The notes: a model not told the origin generated them from the sequence alone. 64,000 bases of DNA from CAZLWA01 sp964563165 (GCA_964563165.1 CAZLWA010000097.1:118141-182140); one strand, 5' to 3'; positions 8,666 through 16,913 are shown, counted from the stretch's first letter. Translations and numbers: made by a program.

Positions 8666-10971
8666 GCTTTTTCCACTTTAACCGCGCACTTCTTATAATC
8701 GGGTTGTTTAGAGATCGGACAAAACGCATCTAAAGTCAACTCGTTGATCAGAAAAGCTTCATCAAAGAATGGCACGAAGACCATTCCCTGCGCAGGCACT
8801 CCCCGCTCATTGATTGATGCTTTCATTACGATCATTCCCCGGCGCGACGTGAGGCGAACCTTTTCACCGTTGCGGATACCTAATTTCGCAGCGTCGTTCG
8901 GATTCAGTTCCACGTAGGATGAGGGCACTGCCTGATGCAGGACGGGGATTCTCTGTGTCATTGAACCGCTATGCCAATGTTCAAGAACGCGTCCCGTATT
9001 GAGCCAGAAAGGATACTCGCCATCGGGTTCCTCCGGCGGATGTTCGTACGGCCGAATCCAAATCCACGCCTTTCCGTCGGGTTTACCGTAAAAATCATAC
9101 GAATCACCTTGAGCCGCCGGATCGTACAAAGCATTGTACCGCCATTTTGTTTCCTTTCCGTTAGGACACGGCCACAACACACCCGGACTGGCTTTCAGTG
9201 CGTCATACGTCGCCATTTCATGTTTAGGTCCTTCGTGGAACTTGCGATATTCGTTCCAAATTTCTTGAACATAATTATTCTTGTCCCAAGGAAATAAATT
9301 TTGATAGCCTAGTCGTCGTGCCACTTCAATCATCGCCCAGGCGTCCGCGATGCATTCACCGGGAGGCTGCAGCATTTGCTCAAAATGCTGTGTGCGACGC
9401 TCGGAATTGCCGAACATCCCTTCACGTTCAATCCACATCGCGCTTGGTAAAATCACGTCGGCAATGTCGGTCGTCGGAGTCGGATAGACATCGGATACAA
9501 CGATAAAGCGATCTTCCTTTTTTGCTGCGTCTCGATAACGTTTGAGTTTCGGCATAGTAACCATGGGATTAGTTACCTGAATCCACATGAATCGAATTTC
9601 TCCGCGGTCAAGCGCGCGGAACATTTCAACGGTGTGATAGGTTGGTTTTGAGGGAATTTTCTCGACCGGAACTTTCCAGATTTCTGCTGCAATCTTGCGG
9701 TCGTGTTCATCCGTTACCACTCCGTGAGGCAATCGGTTGGTGAAGCAACCCACCTCGCGCGCGGTCCCGCAGGCGCTGGGTTGCCCTGTAAGCGAAAACG
9801 GACTGTTACCCGGAGAGGAGATTTTACCAAGAAGCAGATGAATATTATACACCAGATTCTGAATCCAGGTTCCGCGGGTATGCTGATTCATTCCCATACA
9901 CCAGAAACTCATTACTTTTTTGTTGGGATCCCCGTAAAGAGACGCCATGAACTTGATGTCCTTCGAAGAAACACCGGAAATTTTCTCAACGGCTTCCGGC
10001 TTATAATCTTCTAAGAATTTCTTGTATTCTTCAAACGTCGCTTCTTTGGCTTGATCTTCAAAAGTAAATTTATCATCCAACCCGTACCCGATATCGGTTT
10101 TACCGCGTTTGAATACCGTGTGCTTCTCTATAAAGTTCTTGTTGATCCATCCGTTGCGAATGATTTCGTAACAAATGGAATTGGCGACGGCGAGATCGGT
10201 TTGCGGATTGAAAATGATCGAACGGTCGGCGGCCATGCTGGTGCGCGTAGTGCGCGTCGCAAAATCAATTATTTTGACGTCGCGGCGCAGCCGTTGGTCA
10301 AGTAATCTTGAAAACAAAACCGGGTGCATTTCCGCCATATTATTGCCCCACAGGAAAAAGACATCGGCGTAATCCATGTCATCATAGCAACCCATAGGTT
10401 CGTCCAATCCAAAAGTCGTCATAAATCCGGTTACCGCACTCGCCATGCAAAGGCGCGCATTGGATTCCAGATTATTAGTGCCGATTCCGCCCTTTAAGAA
10501 TTTCGAAGCCACATAGCCGTCCGGAATCGTCCATTGGCCCGAACCGTAAATGGCGACGGCATCTTTACCATGCTGATCTATGGTCTCTTTCATTTTTTGA
10601 GCAATGAGGTCCAGTGCTTCTTCCATGGTCGTTTCAACCATCCTGCCGTTTTTACGCACCATTGGTTTCGTCAGGCGGTCCTTGCCGTATAACGCCATCA
10701 CGGAATGGTAGCCTTTGACGCAACAAAGCCCGCGATTGACGGGGCTGGATAAATCGCCTTGAACGGCAACCGCCCGCCCCTTAGAGAGCCCGATCAAGAG
10801 CCCGCAGCCCGTTCCGCAAAAACGGCAAGGTGATTTTTTCCACGTAATCGCCTCGTCCGGCAGCATGTTTTCCAGGCGGCTTTCCGAAAAAATAATGCCG
10901 GGAAAGAGAGAAGCGGCCGCGCTCATTGCAGTAAATGCAACCATGTCCTTTAGTGCTTTACGACGATTCAT
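8662..10971 (-). CDS. napA: Periplasmic nitrate reductase catalytic subunit
   Basis: Molybdenum bis-MGD enzyme reducing nitrate to nitrite. The N terminus has a twin-arginine signal (MNRRKALKDM plus a hydrophobic core). Next comes the single 4Fe-4S cluster motif CRFCGTGC (Cys49, 52, 56) with the fourth Cys in GLCCVKGY (84), and the conserved NARLCMASAV whose Cys is the expected Mo ligand. Later segments (WGNNMAEMHPVLFSR, GMNQHTRGTW, LTGQPSACGTAREVG, NTGRVLEHWHSGSMT) are all typical of NapA rather than formate dehydrogenase (Cys, not Sec). The length of 769 is between the E. coli (about 830) and short Desulfovibrio types. It overlaps napD upstream and napB downstream by four bases each. An assimilatory NasA is less likely given the signal peptide and neighbours. 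Confidence 0.95.
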   Translation of the reverse strand: MNRRKALKDMVAFTAMSAAASLFPGIIFSESRLENMLPDEAITWKKSPCRFCGTGCGLLIGLSKGRAVAVQGDLSSPVNRGLCCVKGYHSVMALYGKDRLTKPMVRKNGRMVETTMEEALDLIAQKMKETIDQHGKDAVAIYGSGQWTIPDGYVASKFLKGGIGTNNLESNARLCMASAVTGFMTTFGLDEPMGCYDDMDYADVFFLWGNNMAEMHPVLFSRLLDQRLRRDVKIIDFATRTTRTSMAADRSIIFNPQTDLAVANSICYEIIRNGWINKNFIEKHTVFKRGKTDIGYGLDDKFTFEDQAKEATFEEYKKFLEDYKPEAVEKISGVSSKDIKFMASLYGDPNKKVMSFWCMGMNQHTRGTWIQNLVYNIHLLLGKISSPGNSPFSLTGQPSACGTAREVGCFTNRLPHGVVTDEHDRKIAAEIWKVPVEKIPSKPTYHTVEMFRALDRGEIRFMWIQVTNPMVTMPKLKRYRDAAKKEDRFIVVSDVYPTPTTDIADVILPSAMWIEREGMFGNSERRTQHFEQMLQPPGECIADAWAMIEVARRLGYQNLFPWDKNNYVQEIWNEYRKFHEGPKHEMATYDALKASPGVLWPCPNGKETKWRYNALYDPAAQGDSYDFYGKPDGKAWIWIRPYEHPPEEPDGEYPFWLNTGRVLEHWHSGSMTQRIPVLHQAVPSSYVELNPNDAAKLGIRNGEKVRLTSRRGMIVMKASINERGVPAQGMVFVPFFDEAFLINELTLDAFCPISKQPDYKKCAVKVEKA

Positions 10972-11228
10972 GTTGAAACTCCAGTTGTTTCCGGCATCGG
11001 ATCTTCTTCGTAACCCGACACCAGCGCCAAGAATTTAAGTTCGTTCACGGACTGTAAGAGTTGTTCTAATTCCTCTTCGGACTCTTGGTTCGGCGTATCG
11101 GTGACCAAGATCAGGAGATATTGATTTTGAGACGGAATGACCTCACAGCCGGGAATATTGCCAAGAACCCGACTCAACTCACTCCGCTTTCCGTCCGTAG
11201 GATAAGCAAGATAGCTCTTGATTGGCAT
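10968..11228 (-). CDS. napD: NapD, nitrate reductase maturation chaperone
   Basis: Small cytoplasmic chaperone that binds the Tat signal peptide of NapA until the molybdenum cofactor is inserted. The 86-residue protein shows the ferredoxin-like layout of the family with the segment GNIPGCEVIPSQNQYLLILVTDT, matching the NapD pattern of a conserved Gly-x-Glu between the first helix and second strand. It is the first gene of the operon, and its stop overlaps the napA start (ATGA). Confidence comes mostly from size, fold pattern and position. Confidence 0.85.
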   Translation of the reverse strand: MPIKSYLAYPTDGKRSELSRVLGNIPGCEVIPSQNQYLLILVTDTPNQESEEELEQLLQSVNELKFLALVSGYEEDPMPETTGVST

Positions 11229-11285
11229 GAATTACGTAATGATTGACCTGATATGATGAAATTTGGAAAAATTCCAAAGACTTGT

Positions 11286-11333
11286 AGAATAAGTTAAGAA
11301 ATTAGCTTTCGCAAAACCATGACAAAAGTCATG
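11286..11333 (-). promoter_or_regulatory. Crp/Fnr-type operator and promoter region of the nap operon
   Basis: A perfect inverted repeat CATGAC-AAAA-GTCATG occupies 11318-11333, centred 97 bases upstream of the napD start. The core TGA-N6-TCA has the half-site spacing used by Crp/Fnr regulators. On the minus strand a weak -10-like TATTCT follows at 11291-11286. A near-identical site lies before ccmE (36927-36940). The effector (oxygen, nitrate or NO) is not visible. Confidence 0.65.
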
Positions 11334-11440
11334 TTATTTTGAATTTTTTAACTTTTGAATGATTGAAATGCAGAAAGCTCAGAAACAGAGGTTAGATGGC
11401 TCGATCTTATCTTGCCAAAAGCTGATTCCATGCCTAATGA

Positions 11441-11472
11441 AAAAAACCGGCGTCGATTTCTCAACGCCGGTT
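11441..11472 (-). terminator. Intrinsic terminator of the YbjN-like gene
   Basis: Read on the minus strand, AACCGGCGT pairs with ACGCCGGTT across a ten-base loop and is followed by a run of T (11446-11441). It lies 24 bases after the stop codon at 11496. Confidence 0.9.
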
Positions 11473-11495
11473 CCTTTGTCATGCCAAGGCAATGC

Positions 11496-12059
11496 TTAGA
11501 TCAAGCCCTTATTCATTGCTTCACGCGCCGTCATGCCGCCGGCCATTGCCACTATCTGATTGTCATAATGATCGGCAATTCTTGCTACGGACTTGAGCGA
11601 GGCCGCTAATTCATTTTCATCCAGATGCGCGCCCGCCAAAGAATGGCCGAATACAATGGTTCCGTCATAGGTAATTCCAAACGCGCCGAAATGCAGTTTC
11701 GCATTTTCCCTCAATAAGAATTTCAATAATTCGTCATTCAAGCGTGCGTCTTGAACGACATACGCAAACGATTCCACAACGACATCGTCGCCGTGCCACG
11801 GGCGAAGAACCGTCTGTACGACTGTTGAACCTTCAAAGGTCAGGAAACGGCCATCCTGCTTTTGGTAATTCTTCTTGTAAAGTTTCTTGATGAAGGCCTC
11901 GACTTTGATTTCAACGCTCTTCATCAATTGCGCATGGTTCATTTTGGGCGCTTTCTTGGCGGATTTCCTCGGGGCTGTCTTTTTTGCTTTCGGCTTTGCC
12001 TTTTTGCCTGCCTTTTTAGCCGCCGGCCGTTTCGCTTTTCTATTTTTTTTCTTTGCCAT
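11496..12059 (-). CDS. YbjN/CesT-like domain protein with lysine-alanine-rich histone-like tail
   Basis: The first 40 residues are a Lys/Ala/Pro-rich tail (KKNRKAKRPAAKKAGKK and similar), like the tails of bacterial histone H1-type proteins. The remainder (about residues 41-187) looks like a YbjN or type III secretion chaperone fold: a helix, four to five strands (GRFLTFEGSTVVQTVLRP, DVVVESFAYVV, KLHFGAFGITYDGTIVFGHSLAG) and C-terminal helices (ELAASLKSVARIADHYDNQIV). The ATG is preceded by a strong GAGGAGG ribosome site. The tail suggests nucleic-acid or polyphosphate binding (inference). No function is established for such a combination to my knowledge. Confidence 0.8.
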   Translation of the reverse strand: MAKKKNRKAKRPAAKKAGKKAKPKAKKTAPRKSAKKAPKMNHAQLMKSVEIKVEAFIKKLYKKNYQKQDGRFLTFEGSTVVQTVLRPWHGDDVVVESFAYVVQDARLNDELLKFLLRENAKLHFGAFGITYDGTIVFGHSLAGAHLDENELAASLKSVARIADHYDNQIVAMAGGMTAREAMNKGLI

Positions 12060-12220
12060 AAGTCCTCCTCTAATTTGAATATGCTGAAAACTGAATTAAG
12101 TTGAGTTCATCAAGTGATTTTACAGGCGATTGGGAATTTAAACCGGCAATAAAATCCTAAAATAAACAGTAAAAGTCAAGTACACAATGGATTTGTTCAC
12201 CCGTTTTCACCAAAGCCGCG

Positions 12221-13159
12221 TCAGTCCGGCGTCAAGTGAGACCATACGTGCTTTACGTTTCGGATGAAACCTGAAAATTTCGTTCGTTTCACCGCACTTT
12301 TCTTGAATCGCCTGCGAAATTCATCTTCGGTCATTTCATTTAGATCTTCAAGCACAGGACTTATGTTCTCCGGGCGAGGATGAAACTCATTCACCGGCGT
12401 TGCTTGCGAAAATTTTTCATTCCACGGGCATACGTCCTGGCAGACATCACATCCGTAGATCCAATTCTCCAGTACCGTATTTTTTGCAAGTTTCTCACCG
12501 CGGTACTCGATGGTTAAATAGGAAATACATTTGTTGGAATCCACGACATACGGCTCCGTGATCGCATCCGTCGGACAGGCTTCGATGCACAGGCTGCACG
12601 TGCCGCAATAATCCTCGATCGGCGTATCGTATTCCAATGCAGTATCCAGAATGACCTCTCCCAGAAAAACCCATGAGCCCATTTCGCGCGTGATGACATT
12701 GGTATGCTTCCCCTGCCAGCCGATGCCCGCCTGTACGGCCCAATATTTATCCATCATCGGCGACGTGTCCACGCAGCATTTTCCATGGATCCCCGGATCC
12801 ATCAATTGGATCTCACTGAGTAACCGATGCAATTTATTCTTCATCACCTCATGATAATCGTCGCCCCAGGCGTAACGGGAAATCTTTCCCTTGTTGGCGT
12901 CATTCGAAATTTCCTGAGGGGCATAATAATTCAATGCAACGGCAATGACCGACTCCGCACCGGGAAATAACTCACGCGGGTCAATGCGTTTTTCAAAATA
13001 GTTTTCCATCCAGTTCATGGTCCCATGGAAACCCATGTTCAGCCAATTCTCGAGTAATGAAGCGGACCTCACTTTATCTGCTTTCGCGATACCGACTCTT
13101 TCAAAGCCGATTTCTAATGCTTTCGATTTGATATAACTGGTCAGGATGTGTTTGTCCAT
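12221..13159 (-). CDS. queG: Epoxyqueuosine reductase
   Basis: Cobalamin and iron-sulfur enzyme that makes queuosine in tRNA anticodons from epoxyqueuosine. It has the substrate/catalytic segment DTSPMMDKYWAVQAGIGWQGKHTNVI near residues 135-160 and two 4Fe-4S motifs, CGTCSLCIEACP and CDVCQDVCPWN. Length of 312 residues is usual for QueG without the C-terminal HEAT repeats seen in longer forms. A QueD/PTPS homologue at 28.2-28.7 kb fits a queuosine pathway, but the two genes are not linked. The gene is divergent from tRNA-Pro. Confidence 0.95.
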   Translation of the reverse strand: MDKHILTSYIKSKALEIGFERVGIAKADKVRSASLLENWLNMGFHGTMNWMENYFEKRIDPRELFPGAESVIAVALNYYAPQEISNDANKGKISRYAWGDDYHEVMKNKLHRLLSEIQLMDPGIHGKCCVDTSPMMDKYWAVQAGIGWQGKHTNVITREMGSWVFLGEVILDTALEYDTPIEDYCGTCSLCIEACPTDAITEPYVVDSNKCISYLTIEYRGEKLAKNTVLENWIYGCDVCQDVCPWNEKFSQATPVNEFHPRPENISPVLEDLNEMTEDEFRRRFKKSAVKRTKFSGFIRNVKHVWSHLTPD

Positions 13160-13196
13160 GACGTGAATCTATTCTAATCGTATGAGTCGAATGACC

Positions 13197-13225
13197 TTGA
13201 CAAAGTAGGCGGCGTTATCTATATT
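13197..13225 (+). promoter_or_regulatory. Sigma-70-type promoter of tRNA-Pro
   Basis: TTGACA (13197-13202), a 17-base spacer, then TATATT (13220-13225). The mature tRNA starts 18 bases later. The same layout precedes tRNA-Val. Confidence 0.85.
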
Positions 13226-13243
13226 GCCACGTCTAAAATTGTT

Positions 13244-13318
13244 CGGGGTGTAGCGCAGCCCGGTTAGCGCGCCTGTTTTGGGAGCAGGATGTCAGGAGTT
13301 CAAATCCCCTCACCCCGA
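13244..13318 (+). tRNA. tRNA-Pro (anticodon TGG)
   Basis: Acceptor stem CGGGGTG (13244-13250) pairs with CACCCCG (13311-13317). The anticodon stem CCTGT/GCAGG holds loop TTTGGGA, giving anticodon TGG. The D arm (AGCGCAGCCCGGTTAGCGCG) and T arm (AGGAGTTCAAATCCCCT) are regular. CCA is not encoded (ACA follows). Confidence 0.95.
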
Positions 13319-13322
13319 CACA

Positions 13323-13350
13323 GCCTCGTGAACAATCACGAGGCTTTTTT
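13323..13350 (+). terminator. Intrinsic terminator after tRNA-Pro
   Basis: GCCTCGTG, six-base loop, CACGAGGC, then six T. Nearly the same terminator recurs at 13465-13492 after the decayed second copy. Confidence 0.92.
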
Positions 13351-13375
13351 ATTGAGATAGCAACCACCTTAACAC

Positions 13376-13461
13376 ATAGCGCGTGGCGCCTCTGGCGCCA
13401 ATGTCAGGAGTTCTGCGCCGAAGGTGCATCCGCCTTAGGCGGAAAATCCCCTCACCCCGAC
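13376..13461 (+). pseudogene. Decayed partial copy of tRNA-Pro carrying inserted mini-hairpins
   Basis: The 3' half of tRNA-Pro is repeated here: ATGTCAGGAGTTC (13400-13413) and AAATCCCCTCACCCCGAC (13444-13461) match 13289-13319. A 30-base insert (13414-13443) splits the T arm into two tiny hairpins (6-bp stems, 3-base loops: TGCGCC-GAA-GGTGCA and TCCGCC-TTA-GGCGGA). The 5' half keeps only traces (TAGCGCG) and holds a third hairpin TGGCGCC-TCT-GGCGCCA (13384-13400). It cannot fold as a tRNA. Confidence 0.75.
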
Positions 13462-13464
13462 TTA

Positions 13465-13492
13465 GCCTCGTGAGAAATCACGAGGCTTTTTT
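13465..13492 (+). terminator. Duplicated intrinsic terminator
   Basis: GCCTCGTG, loop AGAAAT, CACGAGGC and six T; it differs from the terminator at 13323-13350 only in the loop, so the duplication covered the tRNA 3' half together with its terminator. Confidence 0.85.
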
Positions 13493-13500
13493 ATTGCAAG

Positions 13501-14850
13501 TTATTCGACCTGTTTCAAGGTTTTTAAAATAATCTCCGCCGCTTCGTCAATTTCCTTCGCAGAAATGTTGAGAGCCGGGCGCAACCGGATCGTTTTTTCT
13601 CCGCATTTAAGTATCAGCAACCCGTTCTCAGCCGCCTTCTTCACCATCTTGTCCCGAATCGATACCGAAGGCAAATCCCACGCACACATGAGGCCTGAGC
13701 CGCGGACATTCTCGACACTCGGAAATTCGTTTTGAATTTCATTCAACTTTTTTAATAAATAGCCGCCTTGAATCCGTGAGTTCTCAACCAATTTTTCATC
13801 ATCAATGATCTTCAAATACCAGGTCGCGCGGTACATGTCCGCTAAATTACCGCCCCATGTAGAATTGATGCGTCCGGCCTGGGCAAAAACATTTTCTTTC
13901 ACTTCATCAATGCGCTTTCCGGCAAGTACACCGCAAACCTGCATTTTCTTCCCAAAGGCCAACAGATCGGGCTTTACTCCGATTTTCTGATGAGCCCAAA
14001 AGGACCCGATAAGTCCAACGCCCGTTTGCACTTCATCATAAATAAATAACATATTGCTCTCATCGCAAATTTTTCTCAATGCCTGATGAAATTCGCTCCG
14101 AAAATGATTGTCTCCGCCTTCCGCCTGTATCGGCTCGAGAATCAAGCAGGCGATTTGATCTTTATGCCGGGCTATCTGCTCACGGATAAAATGAAGCGAT
14201 TCCTCTTCCCGTTTTTTAACGTCGGCTAAGCTTTTTTCATCCAGCGGGAATTTGATCTTCGGATTCGGCGCTTTGATCCAGTTGAATTTCGGGAAGTACT
14301 GTACTTTGTGACGATAGTACGTATTGGTCATCGTCAGCGTATATCCCGACCTCCCGTGAAACGCCTCATCGAAATAGATCACTTTCATGGAATTCACATA
14401 ATTGTCTTCTTCCTCCGCCGATTTGAATCCGGACGGAAATTGTTTTCGAACTTTCCAGTCGAACGCCGTCTTGAGCGCATTTTCCACGGCCAACGCGCCG
14501 CCGGACACCAAAAACAAATGCGGAAGATATTCCGGAATCCCGACCCTTCCGAATGTTTCAACAAACTCCGCCATCGCAATGGTATAAACGTCCGAATTCG
14601 CGGGATTGTTGGTTGCCGCTTCGACCAAGCCGTCTTTGAATTCCTGGGATTGCATGCGGGGATGATTCATGCCTATCGGGGCCGAACCGAAAAAAGAATA
14701 GAAATCCAAATACGTTTTACCGGTTTTCGCATCCACAATACGGGAACCGACGCTTTTTTTCGTGTCCAATACGAAATCAAATCCGTCCGCCAGCATGTGC
14801 TTTCGCAGCGTGCTGTGAACCTGCCCGGGACTAATATGAATATTCAACAT
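13501..14850 (-). CDS. lat: L-lysine 6-aminotransferase
   Basis: PLP-dependent class III aminotransferase moving the epsilon-amino group of lysine to 2-oxoglutarate, giving 2-aminoadipate semialdehyde. The family N terminus (GQVHSTLRKHMLADGFDFVLDTKKS) and SFFGSAPIGMNHP are specific to lysine 6-transaminase. The metal/PLP motif YDEVQTGVG and the PLP-lysine in DLLAFGKKMQVCG are intact. I chose the ATG at 14850 because AGGAG lies 8 bases upstream; the ATG at 14856 is too close to it. The aldehyde dehydrogenase just upstream would oxidise the product to 2-aminoadipate. A family-level class III aminotransferase is the fallback call. Confidence 0.92.
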   Translation of the reverse strand: MLNIHISPGQVHSTLRKHMLADGFDFVLDTKKSVGSRIVDAKTGKTYLDFYSFFGSAPIGMNHPRMQSQEFKDGLVEAATNNPANSDVYTIAMAEFVETFGRVGIPEYLPHLFLVSGGALAVENALKTAFDWKVRKQFPSGFKSAEEEDNYVNSMKVIYFDEAFHGRSGYTLTMTNTYYRHKVQYFPKFNWIKAPNPKIKFPLDEKSLADVKKREEESLHFIREQIARHKDQIACLILEPIQAEGGDNHFRSEFHQALRKICDESNMLFIYDEVQTGVGLIGSFWAHQKIGVKPDLLAFGKKMQVCGVLAGKRIDEVKENVFAQAGRINSTWGGNLADMYRATWYLKIIDDEKLVENSRIQGGYLLKKLNEIQNEFPSVENVRGSGLMCAWDLPSVSIRDKMVKKAAENGLLILKCGEKTIRLRPALNISAKEIDEAAEIILKTLKQVE

Positions 14851-15003
14851 GGTCATTCTCCTCTGGTTTTTAAATGATAGGACATTTAATCAAAAGGAGA
14901 CGGTCACACGCGCCATTCGGGCTTAAGCAGACTGAGGCGGATGCTCATGAGGGCTATTGTAGAAGATACGTTCATTTTTGCAGCCTAATTCAATTACAAA
15001 TCA

Positions 15004-15080
15004 ATAATTAAGAATTAAAAATTCAAATTACCATTTCCGTTGCAAACTATTTAATAATTCTCAATTCTCAATTCTTAATT
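15004..15080. repeat. AT-rich palindromic repeat, family A (copy 2)
   Basis: AATTAAGAATTAAAAATTCAA on one side and TAATTCTCAATTCTCAATTC plus TTAATTG on the other, an imperfect inverted repeat ending five bases from the aldehyde dehydrogenase stop codon (15085). Confidence 0.7.
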
Positions 15081-15084
15081 GTTT

Positions 15085-16572
15085 CTAGTAGTTGTCTATC
15101 TGTGCGCGTTGCAGTTTGTCGCTGTAATCGATATAAACCGTTTTAAGTTCACTGAAAAATTCATAGACCGTCCAGCCGCCTTCACGATGACCGTTACCGG
15201 TTTCTTTCACGCCTCCAAACGGCAGGTGCGCCTCGGCGCCGATCGTCGGCGCATTGATATACGTGATGCCCGCTTTAATATCGCGGATCGCTTTAAACGA
15301 GTCATTAATATTTTTCGTATACAGCGAAGATGAGAGACCGTAAACGGTTCCGTTGAGAACGCGGATCGCCTCATCAATATCTTTGACCTTGATAACGGAC
15401 AGCACGGGGCCAAAAATTTCCTCCTGCTCAATACGCATGCCCTGCTTCACGCCGGTAAAAATCGTAGGCTTGTAGAACCAGCCCTTTTTAAGATCTCCGT
15501 CGGTCGCCCGCTCGCCGCCGCACATCAATTTGGCGCCCTCAGATTTGCCGATCTGAACGTATTCATGGTCCGTATTCAATTGACCTTCATTAACGCAAGG
15601 CCCGACATCAACGCCGGCATCCAGGCCGAAACCAAGTTTCAATTTTTCAACACGCTTGACGAGCATGTCGACAAATTTGTCGTGAATAGGTTCATGCAGG
15701 ATCAATCGGCTGGTCGCGGTGCAGCGCTGACCGGTCGTTCCAAATGCGCCCCACAGAACGCCGTCGAGCGCCAATTCCAAATTAGCATCGGCCATCACGA
15801 TCTGTGCGTTTTTTCCGCCGAGTTCCAGAGACACGCGTTTCAATGTCTTTCCGCATTCCGCCGCGATCGTCTTACCTACTCCCGAGGACCCCGTGAAGCT
15901 GATCAAATGGACATCGGGATGATTTACGATTCTCATACCCACGCTTCCGCCGCCGCCATGGACTATATTCGCCACGCCTGCCGGCACTCCCGCATCCGCC
16001 AAGATCTCTATCAAGCTCGTTGCCGTTCGCGGCGTATCCGATGCGGGTTTAAAGACAACACAATTACCGCAGGCTAATGCGGGAAATATCTTCCAAGTGG
16101 GAATGGCCATCGGAAAATTCCACGGCGTTACAATACCGGCAATTCCAATAGGCGTACGAATGGCCATTGCAAATTTGTTGGGCAATTCCGAAGGCACGGT
16201 ATGGCTGAAAAGCCTTCGCGTTTCACTGCCCGCATAATAGGCAGTGTCAATTCCTTCCTGTACGTCACCGCGCGTTTCGGCGATGACTTTTCCCATTTCG
16301 CGGGTCATTTCACGCGCCAGTTCTTCCTTGCGCGCCACCATGAGATCACCGACCTTGCGCAGAATGTCGCCGCGTTTGGGAGCCGGCATCAGCCGCCATT
16401 CATCAAACGCATTGGAGGCTGCCGCAACGGCTTTGTCAACATCTTCTGGCCCGGATTTCGGAAACGTGCCAAGCACTTCTTCCCAATTAGCCGGATTACG
16501 ATTCTCAAAAGTTTGACCGCCGATCGCATCTTGCCATTTTCCGTCAATATAATTTTGAAACTTCTGAGCCAT
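15085..16572 (-). CDS. Aldehyde dehydrogenase, probable 2-aminoadipate semialdehyde dehydrogenase
   Basis: NAD(P)-dependent aldehyde dehydrogenase of 495 residues. The chain has the cofactor segment TPWNFPMAIPTWKIFPALACGN, the Rossmann turn FTGSSGVGKTI, general-base Glu in SLELGGKN (near 265) and catalytic Cys in TTGQRCTATSR (near 300). The C-terminal block PFGGVKETGNGHREGG is also typical. It directly precedes lat on the same strand, so its substrate is probably the semialdehyde made by that enzyme (inference from context). I chose the ATG at 16572, with AGGAG 10 bases upstream, over the TTG three codons earlier, which overlaps the ribosome site. Other aldehydes, including succinate semialdehyde, remain possible. 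Confidence 0.92.
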   Translation of the reverse strand: MAQKFQNYIDGKWQDAIGGQTFENRNPANWEEVLGTFPKSGPEDVDKAVAAASNAFDEWRLMPAPKRGDILRKVGDLMVARKEELAREMTREMGKVIAETRGDVQEGIDTAYYAGSETRRLFSHTVPSELPNKFAMAIRTPIGIAGIVTPWNFPMAIPTWKIFPALACGNCVVFKPASDTPRTATSLIEILADAGVPAGVANIVHGGGGSVGMRIVNHPDVHLISFTGSSGVGKTIAAECGKTLKRVSLELGGKNAQIVMADANLELALDGVLWGAFGTTGQRCTATSRLILHEPIHDKFVDMLVKRVEKLKLGFGLDAGVDVGPCVNEGQLNTDHEYVQIGKSEGAKLMCGGERATDGDLKKGWFYKPTIFTGVKQGMRIEQEEIFGPVLSVIKVKDIDEAIRVLNGTVYGLSSSLYTKNINDSFKAIRDIKAGITYINAPTIGAEAHLPFGGVKETGNGHREGGWTVYEFFSELKTVYIDYSDKLQRAQIDNY

Positions 16573-16605
16573 AACACTCAATCTCCTGTCATTAGATTTT
16601 TCTTA

Positions 16606-16661
16606 TCGCACGGCGTGCGAAAACAAATGCCCTTAGGGCAATAACAAATCGTAAGCGATTT
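16606..16661. repeat. String of three mini-hairpins
   Basis: TCGCAC-GGC-GTGCGA (16606-16620), TGCCC-TTA-GGGCA (16628-16640) and AAATCG-TAAG-CGATTT (16646-16661) lie in a row upstream of the aldehyde dehydrogenase. The style (5-7 bp stem, 3-4 base loop) matches the inserts in the tRNA-Pro copy at 13384-13443. Confidence 0.7.
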
Positions 16662-16721
16662 CGGAATGATTTTTGTCAGCATGTGAGCCGCCGATAGAGG
16701 AAAGAAATCATGCCGACAAAA

Positions 16722-16913
16722 CTATAGATTTCTCTCAATTCGATTTCTGAAACTGTCGCTCCCCATCGCTTTTTTCGCAACGACTCCGAAAAGTCCTATG
16801 ACCAAACCTATGACTATTCCAAAAATGCTGAAACTGAATATGCTTTTCGCCAAAACAATCAACCCTAGAATCATCCACAGCCAGTATAATTTAATTGTCC
16901 ACAGAAGAATCAT
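16722..16913 (-). CDS. Small membrane protein, 63 residues
   Basis: Not a family I recognise. Two hydrophobic segments (about residues 3-22 and 27-46) separated by a short turn, then a polar tail GSDSFRNRIERNL, suggest a small two-helix inner-membrane protein. An AAAGGAAA ribosome site sits 6 bases before the ATG, which supports translation. It lies between the secreted hypothetical protein and the aldehyde dehydrogenase on the same strand. Confidence 0.7.
   Translation of the reverse strand: MILLWTIKLYWLWMILGLIVLAKSIFSFSIFGIVIGLVIGLFGVVAKKAMGSDSFRNRIERNL

Noticed and set aside
13244..13492. Site of an integrated mobile element at tRNA-Pro
   Set aside because: The repeated tRNA ends are only about 110 bases apart and no integrase or cargo lies between; kept as decayed duplication rather than an island.
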